Shown: positions 11,401 to 20,167 of the stretch, piece after piece
How the letters are laid out: each line of letters starts with the position of its first letter
How positions within the stretch are numbered: the stretch's first letter is position 1
NCBI RefSeq assembly: GCF_002209485.1
Contig: NZ_NJIX01000009.1
Span: 248,001 to 312,000 of the forward strand
Direction of reading: 5' to 3'
From: Achromobacter sp. HZ34
GTDB taxonomy: Bacteria > Pseudomonadota > Gammaproteobacteria > Burkholderiales > Burkholderiaceae_B
Length of the DNA: 64,000 nt
The notes under the pieces: model-generated
Told to the model about the DNA's origin: nothing
The model's input: only the letters and a program-made list of their open reading frames with translations
The model's database searches: none
Program-made: the position numbers and the translations under genes

Positions 11401-11474
11401 CGATAAATCGCGCGGAGAGGCGCAAGAACAACGGTTCCGCCCTCCGCGAGCCCTGAAAACAGGGCTTTTTTTAC
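11401..11474 (+). ncRNA. Candidate small RNA: hairpin plus intrinsic terminator
   Basis: In the gap between cobA and the HU gene (both minus) the plus strand can fold into a first hairpin at 11411-11448: arms CGCGGAG and GGCG pair with CGCC and CTCCGCG across one bulged A, with an inner GAAC/GTTC tip. This is followed at once by AGCCCTG-AAAA-CAGGGCT (11449-11466) and T7. No plus-strand protein gene lies upstream, so this looks like the 3' part of a small RNA. I see no convincing promoter; the 5' end is not placed. Confidence 0.4.
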
Positions 11475-11618
11475 GATCTGTGATGTCTCACGTTGAATTT
11501 CAACGCGCCATGATTCTGCCTGGGGGCGTGTGCGATCGTGCGCAAAAAGCCTATGTGGAAGGGGTTTTTCTCTACTTCGTGCGTTGCAAGTCCTGTCGAA
11601 TATGAATTCGTTGTGGAC

Positions 11619-12560
11619 TCATGCCGCGCGCGCCGCGGCCTGCGGGCACGGTATTGCCGCGGGCAGGCGCGTCGTTTCCATCAAGGCCACGACCTCGCCC
11701 AGCACGATCACGGCGGGGCTTTGCAGGCCTGCGCATACGATTGCCGTAGCCATCTCGGCCAGCGTGGTGACCACGTGGCGTTGGTCGGGACAGGACACGC
11801 GATGCACCACGGCCACCGGCAGATCCGCGGCAAACCCGGCCGCCATGCACTCGCGTGCCAGGCTGTCGGCATCGTTCATGCCCATGTAGCAGACGACGGT
11901 AAGGCCGCTGGCGGCGAGTCCGCGCCAATCGGGGCGCGAGCCATCCATGGTGTGCGCGGTGACAAGCGCCACGCCACGGCTGACGCCGCGATGGGTCAAC
12001 GGCAGTCCCAGCGCCGCGCCCGCGGCCAGGCCGGCGGTCTGCCCACCCACCGCTTCGGCTGCGATGCCGCGCGCCGCCAGCCAGGCCATTTCCTCGCCGC
12101 CGCGCCCGAAAATGAAGGGGTCGCCGCCTTTGACGCGGGCCACGCTGCGGCCCTGGCGGGCATAGCGCGCCATCAGGCGCAGGATGAAATCCTGCGGGGT
12201 CGACCGGCAGCCACCGCGCTTGCCCACCTTGACCATGCGCGTGCCCGGCGCGGCCAGCGCCAGGATGCCGGGGCCCACCAGATCGTCGATCAGCCACACA
12301 TCGGCCTGGCCCAGGATGCGCGCGGCCTTGATGGTCAACAGGTCGGGATCGCCAGGCCCGGCGCCTACCAGCCAGACCTTGCCGGCGGCGGACGGCTGGC
12401 GCGGGCGCGGTTGTGCTGGGGCGGAGAGGCGAGCCGGTGCAGCGGTTTCGGCGGATGCCGAGGATTGCGCCAGCGCACAGGATTCGTTCTGCGCAAGGGA
12501 GCCTGCCAACACGGGGAATTCAGCGCATGCGCGGGATTCAAGCGATGGTTGCCGGATCAT
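11619..12560 (-). CDS. cobA: Uroporphyrinogen-III C-methyltransferase (SUMT)
   Basis: Adds two methyl groups to uroporphyrinogen III using SAM, giving precorrin-2 on the way to siroheme. It has 313 residues. The first 60 are an unusual Ala/Ser/Pro-rich extension. The family motifs follow: VWLVGAGPGDPDLLT, VKGGDPFIFGRGGEE and LPLTHRGVS. There is no CysG-type dehydrogenase domain. It overlaps the end of nasA by 23 bases and is the last gene of the nas operon, consistent with siroheme being needed for nitrite reduction. Confidence 0.93.
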   Translation of the reverse strand: MIRQPSLESRACAEFPVLAGSLAQNESCALAQSSASAETAAPARLSAPAQPRPRQPSAAGKVWLVGAGPGDPDLLTIKAARILGQADVWLIDDLVGPGILALAAPGTRMVKVGKRGGCRSTPQDFILRLMARYARQGRSVARVKGGDPFIFGRGGEEMAWLAARGIAAEAVGGQTAGLAAGAALGLPLTHRGVSRGVALVTAHTMDGSRPDWRGLAASGLTVVCYMGMNDADSLARECMAAGFAADLPVAVVHRVSCPDQRHVVTTLAEMATAIVCAGLQSPAVIVLGEVVALMETTRLPAAIPCPQAAARAA

Positions 12561-15500
12561 GTTCGACAGCCTTGAGGGTTCGTGCGCAGGTGACCATGCG
12601 CGAGATTTCAGGAGCGCAGGAGCCGCAGCCGGTGGCGCAGCCCAGGGTTTTTTTCAAGCCTTCCAGGTCCAGCCCGTTGGCGATGCCGGCCTCAATGGCG
12701 CGATCGGTGACGCCCACACAGACGCAGATCGTGCGGGCGCGCGGCGGGGCCGTATTTCGCCCCATCAGCAGCCGTGCAACGCTGGCGGGCGCGTCGCCGC
12801 CGTCGGCCCAGGCGATCAGGGCGTCGTGGGCAAGCAGATCGCCGGCCAGCAGAAACGCGCGGGGCCGGCCTTGGTCCAAGGCCACGCGACGCAACTTCCC
12901 GCGCGCCGGATCATCGTAGACGGCGTCGGCGCGCAGCCGGACGCCGCTTGGCGGGTTTCCCCGCCCAGACCGAGGGGGCACTTCGGGCCCATGAACATGG
13001 GCAGGTTCACGTTCGTGTTGCGGCGCAAGCCGCGGCGCGGATTCACGTTCATGCGCGGTCGCAAGGCCAGGGTCCACCGCCAAGCCCATTTCATCGAACA
13101 ATGCCGCCAGGACGTCCACGGCGGGCGCGTGCGCGGCCGCGAAGGCGACGCTCAGGCCGCCGCCGGCGCTGGCGCTGGGCAGCAGCACCGCGTAGGGAAA
13201 GCGGCGCAGCCAGGGTGCCAGCGCGCGGCGCAAGGCCGCGGCGTCACCGCGCACCCAACCGGCGGCCTGCCAGGGCAGGGCGGCCGGTGCCACCGCGATG
13301 GCGCAATGCTTCAACTCCGGCTGCCGCGACACCGGGTCACGCGCCGGATTGGTCAGCGCATTGATGCCGTCGCCGGCCATGAAGGCGCTACCCCAATGCA
13401 TCGGCAGCCAGGCATGGCCCCGGCGCAGGGCCGGGTCCGCGCGCACCGGCAGGACGATCTCTCCGCGCCTCGATCGCACGGTAGCCAGGCCCAGGCCGGC
13501 CGCGCCTGAAGCGGTCGCACCTGAAGCAGCCGCACCTGATCCGGCCGCGTCGTTATCCACCAAGCCCAGTTCCCGCATATCGTCCGGATGCAAAGACAGC
13601 CACGGTGCTTCGACATGCCGCACCAGGGCAGGCGACAGCGCCGTGCGCGCCATCGTGTGCCAGTGGTCGCGCAGGCGTCCGGTGGTCAGGCGCAGCGGAA
13701 ATTCCGCCGTCACCGGCTCGGCCACCGGCACGTAGCCGACATCGACGAATCGCGCGCGGCCGTCGGCCGTGGCGAAGACGCCGTCGGTATAAAGCCGCCG
13801 CGAAGGCGCCAGGCCGGGACGATAGGGCCATTGCTGCGGACCCTGCTCATCCAGGATGCGATAGGTGAGGGCGCTGTAGTCCAGGTCGCGGCCCGCCGTG
13901 GTGGCGGCGTGCTCGGCGAAGACGGCGGCCTCGTCGGCATAGTCGAACAGGTCGGCGCGTTCCGGCGCGATCCGCGCGGCCAGGCGTCGCGCGATGGCGC
14001 TGGCCAGGCGCCAGTCGGGCTGGGCATCGCCCGGCGCGGCAATGGCGGCCCGCACGCGGCTGATACGGCGTTCGGAGTTGGTGACCGTGCCTTCCTTTTC
14101 CGGCCAGGTGGCGGCGGGCAGCACCAGGTCCGCATAGTCCAGCGTCTCGCCGCCCGTGAAGGCCTCCTGCACGATGACCAGTTCGGCTTTGGCGAGCGCG
14201 GCGCGCACCCGCGCCTGGTCAGGCAGCGATTGCGCTGGATTGGTGGCCGCGATCCAGATGGCCTTGATGCGCCCGTCGAGCAGGGCGTCGAACATTTCCA
14301 GCGCGGGCAGGCCGGGCTGTTCCGGCAACTGGGGCACGCCCCACAGCGCGGCCACCTCGGCGCGATGCGCGGCGTTGGCGGGGTCGCGATGGCCGGGCAG
14401 CAGCGTGGCCATGCCGCCGGCCTCACGGCCGCCCATGGCATTGGGTTGGCCGGTCAGCGAGAACGGTCCGGCGCCGGGCTTGCCGATCTGGCCGGTCGCC
14501 AGATGCAGGTGTATCAGGGTGGCATTCTTGGCGGTACCGCTGCTGGATTGGTTCAGCCCCATCGTGTAGAGCGACAGGGCCGCGCCGGCACGGCCGAACC
14601 AGCGCGCGGCCTGGACGATGTCGGCGGCCGGCACGCCGCACAGTTCCTGCGCCACGGCCGGCGGATAGGCGGCGATCCGTTCGCGCAGCGCTGCGTAGCC
14701 TGTGGTGTGGCGCTCGATGTAGCCGTGGTCCAGCAGGCCCTCGTCCTGCATGACGTGCAGCATGGCGTGGAACAAGGCCACGTCGCTGCCCGGCAGGATG
14801 GGCAGATGCAGGTCGGCCAGTTCGGCGGTATCGGTGCGGCGCGGGTCGACCAGGATGATTTTCATGTCCGGCCTGGCCTGCTTCGCGGCTTCCAGCCGGC
14901 GGAACAGGATGGGATGGGCATGCGCGGCGTTGGAGCCGGCGATCAGCACCGTGTCGGCCAGACCCAGGTCGTCGTAGCAGGCGGGTGGGGCATCGGCGCC
15001 CAGGGTCTGCTTGTAGCCGGCCACGGCGCTGGACATGCACAGGCGCGAATTGGTGTCGACGTTATTGGTGCCGACCAGGGCGCGCGCCAGTTTGTTGAAA
15101 ACCGCATAATCCTCGGTCAGCAACTGGCCGGACAGATAGAAGGCGACGGCGTCCGGGCCATGGCGGCGGATGATGTCGGCCAGGCGGTCGGCGGCCAGGT
15201 CCATGGCGGCGTCCAGCGCAATCTTTTGGCGCGGCGCATTACGTCTACCGCCCGCATCGCTCCGATCGCCCTGATTGCCCCGATCGCTCGGATCACGCCA
15301 TTGCGCGTGCAGGACGCGGGCGCCATCGTCGCGTACGGTGTCGGCCAGGCTGCGGCCCTTGCTGCACAGCTTGCCGAGGCTGGAGGGATGGTTGTTGTCG
15401 CCGCTCACGCCCGTGACGCGTCCGGCTTCGGTATGAACCCGCACACCGCAACCGGTGCCGCAGTAGCAGCAGATCGAGGCGGTGGTGGCCACGTGGCCTG

Positions 15501-15561
15501 GCCCGCCTGTCGGCGGCGACGCTGCCGGCAATGCCGGATGACGGATCAATGGGCTGTCCAT
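12538..15561 (-). CDS. nasA: Assimilatory nitrate reductase catalytic subunit NasA
   Basis: Reduces nitrate to nitrite at a molybdopterin-guanine-dinucleotide centre, cytoplasmic, 1007 residues. The N-terminus has a [4Fe-4S] motif (CCYCGTGCG then KLCSKG). The molybdopterin oxidoreductase body follows (NVDTNSRLCMSSAVAGYK, GLNQSSSGTAKNA, NSERRISR), then a molydopterin dinucleotide-binding domain (TTGRLRDHWHTM). The C-terminus ends in a BFD-like [2Fe-2S] domain (CVCVGV, CATGCGSC), as in NADH-linked NasA enzymes. Two low-complexity insertions (DPSDRGNQGDRSDAGG near residue 95; Ala/Ser/Gly run near residue 665) are encoded by short DNA repeats. Confidence 0.95.
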   Translation of the reverse strand: MDSPLIRHPALPAASPPTGGPGHVATTASICCYCGTGCGVRVHTEAGRVTGVSGDNNHPSSLGKLCSKGRSLADTVRDDGARVLHAQWRDPSDRGNQGDRSDAGGRRNAPRQKIALDAAMDLAADRLADIIRRHGPDAVAFYLSGQLLTEDYAVFNKLARALVGTNNVDTNSRLCMSSAVAGYKQTLGADAPPACYDDLGLADTVLIAGSNAAHAHPILFRRLEAAKQARPDMKIILVDPRRTDTAELADLHLPILPGSDVALFHAMLHVMQDEGLLDHGYIERHTTGYAALRERIAAYPPAVAQELCGVPAADIVQAARWFGRAGAALSLYTMGLNQSSSGTAKNATLIHLHLATGQIGKPGAGPFSLTGQPNAMGGREAGGMATLLPGHRDPANAAHRAEVAALWGVPQLPEQPGLPALEMFDALLDGRIKAIWIAATNPAQSLPDQARVRAALAKAELVIVQEAFTGGETLDYADLVLPAATWPEKEGTVTNSERRISRVRAAIAAPGDAQPDWRLASAIARRLAARIAPERADLFDYADEAAVFAEHAATTAGRDLDYSALTYRILDEQGPQQWPYRPGLAPSRRLYTDGVFATADGRARFVDVGYVPVAEPVTAEFPLRLTTGRLRDHWHTMARTALSPALVRHVEAPWLSLHPDDMRELGLVDNDAAGSGAAASGATASGAAGLGLATVRSRRGEIVLPVRADPALRRGHAWLPMHWGSAFMAGDGINALTNPARDPVSRQPELKHCAIAVAPAALPWQAAGWVRGDAAALRRALAPWLRRFPYAVLLPSASAGGGLSVAFAAAHAPAVDVLAALFDEMGLAVDPGLATAHERESAPRLAPQHEREPAHVHGPEVPPRSGRGNPPSGVRLRADAVYDDPARGKLRRVALDQGRPRAFLLAGDLLAHDALIAWADGGDAPASVARLLMGRNTAPPRARTICVCVGVTDRAIEAGIANGLDLEGLKKTLGCATGCGSCAPEISRMVTCARTLKAVEHDPATIA

Positions 15562-15566
15562 GATGT

Positions 15567-16871
15567 TCAGGCGGCGCGCAGCGCAGGGTTCGGCGGATAG
15601 CCGCCGGCATTAACCGTCGCCGTCTTTGCCACGGCCGAGACGTCATTCGCCGAGACGTCATTCTCCGCTTCTTCGCCGCCCATCAGCTGGTCGCGCAACG
15701 CCGCCACGTCGCGGCCTTCGCGGATCAGGCGGAAATACCAGGCGCCGTCGGCGGTGTCGCCGTACAGGCAGGCCCCCACCAACCGGTCTCCCTTGAGGAC
15801 CAGTTTCTTGTACACGCCGGCCAGCGGATCGGTCAGGGTGATGGTCTCGGTATCGGCCCCGCCGATGAAATCGCCGGCCGAGAACACGTCGATGCCGGTG
15901 ACCTTGAGCTTGGTCGACAGCACGCTGCCCGGATAGCGGCCGATGCCCACCTGCGCCAGATGATTGGCGGCCACACGCGCTTGCTCATACAGGGGCGCAA
16001 CCAGTCCATACGCCACGCCACGATGGCTGACGCACTCGCCGACGGCGTAAATACAGGGATCGTAGGTCTGCAGCGTATCGCTGACGACGATGCCGCGGTC
16101 CACGTGCAGGCCGCAGGAAGTGGCCAGCGCGACATTGGGGCGGATGCCCACCGCCATCACCACCAGGTCGGCGGGCGTTTCCGAACCATCCTTGAAACGC
16201 ACGGCGCGCACCCGGCCCTGGTCATCGCCCAGGATGGCGGCCGTCTGGTGCCCCATCAGGAATTGCAGGCCGCGCGTTTCCAGGCTGCCGCGCAACAGGT
16301 TGGCGGCCGTGACGTCGAGCTGGCGGTCCAGCAGGGTCGCGCCCAGGTGCACCACGCTGGCGTGCATGCCGCGCTTGGCCAGGCCGCTGGCGGCTTCCAG
16401 GCCAAGCAGGCCGCCGCCGATCACCACGGCATGGCCGCCATGGGCCGACGCCGTGATCATGCGTTGCACGTCCTGGATGTCGCGAAAGCTGATGACCCCG
16501 TGCAGGTCATGGCCGGGAACCGGCAGCACGAAAGGCGTGGACCCCGTGGCCAGCAGCAGGCGATCGTAGGGCACCACCGTGCCATCGTCGGCGTGCACCA
16601 GACGGCGCGCCCGGTCGACCCGCGTCACGGTGCGGTTCAGCAGCAGGCGGATGCCGCGGGTGGCATACCAGTTGGCATCGTTGAGCACAATGTCGTCCAG
16701 CGTCTGCTCGCCCATCAGCACGGGCGACAGCATGATGCGGTTGTAGTTGGGATGGGGTTCGGCGCCGAACACCGTGATGTCGTAGAGATCGGGGGCGATC
16801 TTCAGCAATTCCTCCAGCGCCCGCACGCCGGCCATGCCATTGCCGACCAGTACCAGTTTCGGCTTGTCCAT
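15567..16871 (-). CDS. NirB-like FAD-dependent NAD(P)H oxidoreductase
   Basis: 434 residues, the FAD/NAD half of NirB without the siroheme domain. It shows a Rossmann FAD motif VGNGMAG near the N-terminus, a second NAD motif VVIGGGLLGLEAA near residue 150, and YAVGECVSHRG closing the FAD site. It lies 5 bases upstream of nasA and probably passes NAD(P)H electrons to it, as NasB does elsewhere. The C-terminus has a tandem NDVSANDVSA encoded by a duplicated 15-bp unit. Family: nitrite reductase large-subunit N-terminal domain, about 400 residues. Confidence 0.9.
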   Translation of the reverse strand: MDKPKLVLVGNGMAGVRALEELLKIAPDLYDITVFGAEPHPNYNRIMLSPVLMGEQTLDDIVLNDANWYATRGIRLLLNRTVTRVDRARRLVHADDGTVVPYDRLLLATGSTPFVLPVPGHDLHGVISFRDIQDVQRMITASAHGGHAVVIGGGLLGLEAASGLAKRGMHASVVHLGATLLDRQLDVTAANLLRGSLETRGLQFLMGHQTAAILGDDQGRVRAVRFKDGSETPADLVVMAVGIRPNVALATSCGLHVDRGIVVSDTLQTYDPCIYAVGECVSHRGVAYGLVAPLYEQARVAANHLAQVGIGRYPGSVLSTKLKVTGIDVFSAGDFIGGADTETITLTDPLAGVYKKLVLKGDRLVGACLYGDTADGAWYFRLIREGRDVAALRDQLMGGEEAENDVSANDVSAVAKTATVNAGGYPPNPALRAA

Positions 16872-16901
16872 GTGCTTGTCTCCGTGGGCGTGGGACCGGG
16901 T

Positions 16902-17843
16902 CTAGCCGACGCGGCGCATTGGCTCGGCGGCGGGATTGCTGCTGACGACGTGCAGCCCGACAGCGGGCGCGGCCGGGGTGACGGCGGCTGTATCGGAAGC
17001 AGCGGCAGCAGTCGATGCAGCGGCTTTGCTGGCCGGGGCCGTGCTGCCTGCCTGGGCGGCTGGATTGCCGTGGCGTCGATGCAGGAAGTCGACGACGGCG
17101 GCGCGGCAAGCCAGGTATTGCGCGTCGTTGGCCAGCTCAACGCGATCGCGCGGGCGCGCCAGCGGGACGTCCAGCACTTCGCCGATGGTGGCGGCCGGAC
17201 CGTTGCTGAGCATGACGATACGGTCCGACAGCAACACCGCTTCGTCGACATCGTGCGTGACCATGATGGTGGTGCTCTGGGTTTTGGCGACGATCTTCAG
17301 CAGTTCATCCTGCAGGTGGGCGCGGGTCAGCGCATCCAGCGCCCCGAAGGGTTCGTCCATCAACAGCACCTTGGGCTCCATGGCCAGGGCGCGGGCGATA
17401 CCCACGCGCTGCTTCATGCCGCCGGAGATTTCGCGCGGCAATTTGCCCTGGGCATGCGCCAGGCCGACCAGTTCCAGCGCTGCGTGGGTGCGGGCTTGCA
17501 GTTGCGCCTTGCTTTCAGTCTTGGCGAAGACGCGTTCCACGCCCAGGTAGACATTCTGGTAGCACGTCATCCAGGGCAGCAGCGAGTGGTTCTGGAATAC
17601 CACCGCGCGATCCGGTCCGGGGCCGGTGATTTCCTTTTCCGCGCAGATCAGCACGCCGGAAGTCGGCTGCGTCAGGCCGGCAATCAGGTTCAGCAGTGTG
17701 GATTTGCCGCAACCGGAATGGCCGATCAGCGTGATGAACTCGCCTTGCGCCACGGTCAGGTCGATGTCGCGCAGCGCCACGAAGGGGCCCTTGCGGGTGC
17801 TGAATACCTGGCCCACGCTTTCGATGCGTACGAATTTCTGCAT
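16902..17843 (-). CDS. nrtD: Nitrate ABC transporter ATP-binding protein NrtD
   Basis: Energises nitrate import. It has 313 residues with Walker A GHSGCGKST, Q-loop VFQNHSLLPW, signature ISGGMKQRV, Walker B KVLLMDEP and the switch His in MVTHD. The core is typical of the taurine/nitrate (SsuB/TauB/NrtD) branch. The last 60 residues are an Ala/Pro-rich tail without the NrtC substrate-binding-like domain. It starts 4 bases after the nrtB stop, so translation is coupled. Confidence 0.92.
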   Translation of the reverse strand: MQKFVRIESVGQVFSTRKGPFVALRDIDLTVAQGEFITLIGHSGCGKSTLLNLIAGLTQPTSGVLICAEKEITGPGPDRAVVFQNHSLLPWMTCYQNVYLGVERVFAKTESKAQLQARTHAALELVGLAHAQGKLPREISGGMKQRVGIARALAMEPKVLLMDEPFGALDALTRAHLQDELLKIVAKTQSTTIMVTHDVDEAVLLSDRIVMLSNGPAATIGEVLDVPLARPRDRVELANDAQYLACRAAVVDFLHRRHGNPAAQAGSTAPASKAAASTAAAASDTAAVTPAAPAVGLHVVSSNPAAEPMRRVG

Positions 17844-17847
17844 GGTC

Positions 17848-18693
17848 TCATTCCTCGGTATAGGTGAAGCGGCGCGCGATCTGCACCAGCGTGACTTCGA
17901 GCAGCAGCCCGACGATACCGATGATGAAAATGGCGATGATGATGTGCTCGACCTTCAGGTTGTTCCATTCGTCCCACAGCCAGAAGCCGATGCCGGACCC
18001 ACCCGTCAGCATTTCGGCGGCGACGATGACCAGCCACGCGGTGCCGATGGACAGGCGCACGCCGGTCAGGACGTAGGGCAGCACGGCGGGCAGCAGCACG
18101 CGGGTCAGGACTTTCCATTCCGACAGGTCCAGCACCCGCGCTACGTTCAGGTAGTCCTGCGGCACACGCGACACGCCCACGGCCGTATTGATGATCATGG
18201 GCCAGATCGAACAGATGAAGATGGCCCAGATGGCCGCCGGGTTGGCCGCCTTGAACAGCAGCAGGCCCAGGGGCAGCCAGGCCAGCGGCGAGACCGGGCG
18301 CAGCAGGTTGATGATGGGCGAGAGCATCGCGTTCAGGGCCTTGAAGCGGCCGATGGCGAAGCCCACGGGGATGCCGATCAGCGCGGCCAGGCCGAAGCCG
18401 GTGGCCACGCGCTGCAGGGACGACAGGACGTTCCAGCCTATGCCCTTGTCGTTGGGACCGTTGTCGTAGAAGGGATGGGCGAACAGTTCACGCGCCGCGT
18501 CCCAGGTCTTGCCGGGCGTGGGAATTTCCGGGACCAGCAGGGCGATACCCTGCCAGATCAGGACGAAGATGGCGAAGCCGGCGGCGGGGCCGACCGCCGC
18601 GCGCAACAGCGCGTTGGCGCAGGCGTCCAGGCGTTCGCGCAGGCGCGGCAACAGGGGCGTGCCGGAGGCTATCGTGGTGGCGGGCGTGTTCAT
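17848..18693 (-). CDS. nrtB: Nitrate ABC transporter permease NrtB
   Basis: Inner-membrane channel of the nitrate importer, 281 residues, with about six hydrophobic helices. The BPD_transp_1 coupling loop is present (ALIGIPVGFAIGRF early, and the EAA-type loop EMLTGGSGIGFWLWDEWN later). It matches NrtB/SsuC in length and layout. It lies between the binding protein (13 bases) and the ATPase (4 bases) in a single operon. Confidence 0.92.
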   Translation of the reverse strand: MNTPATTIASGTPLLPRLRERLDACANALLRAAVGPAAGFAIFVLIWQGIALLVPEIPTPGKTWDAARELFAHPFYDNGPNDKGIGWNVLSSLQRVATGFGLAALIGIPVGFAIGRFKALNAMLSPIINLLRPVSPLAWLPLGLLLFKAANPAAIWAIFICSIWPMIINTAVGVSRVPQDYLNVARVLDLSEWKVLTRVLLPAVLPYVLTGVRLSIGTAWLVIVAAEMLTGGSGIGFWLWDEWNNLKVEHIIIAIFIIGIVGLLLEVTLVQIARRFTYTEE

Positions 18694-18706
18694 AGGTGCT
18701 CCGGGC

Positions 18707-20002
18707 TCAGGCTTTGACGGTGAAGCCGTCCGCGTAGGCGGCCGGGTTGCTGCCGTCCCACACCACGCCGTCGAACAGCTTGGAGGAACGGTTCTCGGAC
18801 TTGGGCAGGCTGGCGCCGGCGGCGGTAGCGGCTTGCTTGTAGATATCGATGCGGTTGACCTGCCTGGCGGCGGCCAGGTAGTCAGGGTGCTCTTTCACCA
18901 GGCCCCAGCGCTTGTGCTGGGTCAGGAACCACATGCCGTCGCTGAGGTAGGGGAAGTTGACCGCGCCGTCCTGGTAGAAGTGCATGGCATCGGGATCGTC
19001 CCAGGTCTTGCCCAGGCCATTGCTGTAGCGGCCCAGCATGCGGTCGACGATGGTGTTCATGTCGGTGTTGACGTAGGACTTGGCGGCGATGGTTTCAGCG
19101 GTCTGGCGGCGGTTGGAGACCGAGGCGTCTATCCATTTACCCGCTTCGATGATGGCCGCGGTGACGGCGCGGGCCGTGTTGGGGTTGGCCTTGACGAAGT
19201 CGGCGGTGGTGCCCAGCACCTTTTCGGGGTGATCGGTCCAGATCTGTTGCGTGGTGATGGCGGTGAAGCCGATCTTGTCGGCGATGGCGCGCGCGCCCCA
19301 CGGTTCGCCGACACAGAAGCCGTCCATATTGCCGACGCGCATGTTGGCGACCATCTGTGGCGGCGGCACGGTGATGACCTTGGCGTCGCGCATGGGGTTG
19401 ATGCCGGCGGCGGCCAGCCAGTAATAGAGCCACATGGCGTGCGTGCCGGTGGGGAAGGTCTGGGCGAAGGTGTATTCACGCTTCTGCGTCTGCATGACCT
19501 TGGCCAGCGAGGCGCCGTCGGTGGCGCCGGCTTCCTTGAGCTTTTCGGACAGGGTGATGGCCTGGCCGTTGCGGTTCAGGCCCATGAGGACGGCCATGTC
19601 TTTCTTCGGGCCGCCTATGCCCAGGTGTACGCCGTAGACCAGGCCGTAGAGAACGTGCGAGAAGTCCAGTTCACCGTTGACCAGCTTGTCGCGCACGCCG
19701 GCCCAGGAAGCTTCCTTGGAGGGGGTGATCTTGACGCCGTATTTCTTGTCTATGCCCAGCACCGAGGCCATGACGACGGAGGCACAATCGGTGAGGGGAA
19801 TGAAGCCGATCTTGACCTCGGTTTTTTCCGGGGCATCGGAGCCGGCGGCCCAGGCGCCGGCGCGCACCAGCGGGTCGACCAGCGTCAACAGGCTGGCGCC
19901 GGCCAGGCCGCGGGCGCTTTTGCCCAGCCAGTCGCGGCGGCCTGCATCGATGGCGGCCGGGGTGGAGGGCGTCGGGGTCGTCTTCGAATCTAGGGGCTTC
20001 AT
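18707..20002 (-). CDS. nrtA: Nitrate-binding protein NrtA (Tat-exported)
   Basis: Periplasmic nitrate receptor of the ABC importer. I take ATG at 20002 (431 residues) because GGAG lies about 8-9 bases upstream; an ATG at 20026 lacks a ribosome site. The N-terminus has a twin-arginine signal, GRRDWLGKSARGLAGASLLTLV, so it is probably folded before export. No lipobox is seen. The NMT1/NrtA-type body follows (VKIGFIPLTDCASVVMA, FPTGTHAMWLYYWLAAAG, GFCVGEPWGARA). It is the first gene of the operon, preceded by a leader with attenuator and sigma-54 promoter. Confidence 0.93.
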   Translation of the reverse strand: MKPLDSKTTPTPSTPAAIDAGRRDWLGKSARGLAGASLLTLVDPLVRAGAWAAGSDAPEKTEVKIGFIPLTDCASVVMASVLGIDKKYGVKITPSKEASWAGVRDKLVNGELDFSHVLYGLVYGVHLGIGGPKKDMAVLMGLNRNGQAITLSEKLKEAGATDGASLAKVMQTQKREYTFAQTFPTGTHAMWLYYWLAAAGINPMRDAKVITVPPPQMVANMRVGNMDGFCVGEPWGARAIADKIGFTAITTQQIWTDHPEKVLGTTADFVKANPNTARAVTAAIIEAGKWIDASVSNRRQTAETIAAKSYVNTDMNTIVDRMLGRYSNGLGKTWDDPDAMHFYQDGAVNFPYLSDGMWFLTQHKRWGLVKEHPDYLAAARQVNRIDIYKQAATAAGASLPKSENRSSKLFDGVVWDGSNPAAYADGFTVKA

Positions 20003-20036
20003 TCCAGGGCTCCAGGGGTGGGTCATCTGCCAGGCG

Positions 20037-20090
20037 AAAAAAAAGGCGTCCCGCGCTCCGGGACTGGCCCTGGAGCTGCGGAACGCCTTT
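20037..20090 (-). terminator. Attenuator hairpin in the nas operon leader
   Basis: On the minus strand, just before nrtA, a long stem (AAAGGCGT with ACGCCTTT at 20042-20049/20083-20090, continued by CCGC/GCGG and GCTCC/GGAGC inside) is followed by eight T residues (20044-20037). An intrinsic terminator inside a leader, 35 bases before the first start codon, implies control by antitermination. Confidence 0.85.
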
Positions 20091-20099
20091 GTTCCATGT

Positions 20100-20140
20100 G
20101 CCGCGCACTGGTCGCGGCGATGGCCGGTTCTGTGGCCATC
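20100..20140 (-). promoter_or_regulatory. Two abutting leader hairpins, likely NasR/NasT (ANTAR) target
   Basis: On the minus strand the nas transcript would begin with hairpin 1, GATGGCC-(ACAGAACC)-GGCCATC (20140-20119), followed without a gap by hairpin 2, GCCGCG-(ACCAGTG)-CGCGGC (20118-20100), then the attenuator. Two hairpins with A-first loops upstream of a terminator is the layout bound by ANTAR antiterminators. The loops are 8 and 7 bases rather than the canonical six, so the match is by architecture. No nasR/nasT gene is in the window. Confidence 0.6.
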
Positions 20141-20150
20141 ACCCTGGTTA

Positions 20151-20167
20151 AAGCAATCGATATGCCA
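20151..20167 (-). promoter_or_regulatory. Sigma-54 (RpoN) promoter of nrtABD-nasA operon
   Basis: Minus-strand TTGGCATATCGATTGCT fits YTGGCACGrNNNTTGCW, with GG and GC exactly 10 bases apart. The predicted start, 12 bases after the GC, is about 20141, one base before leader hairpin 1, so promoter and leader structure support each other. Confidence 0.8.
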
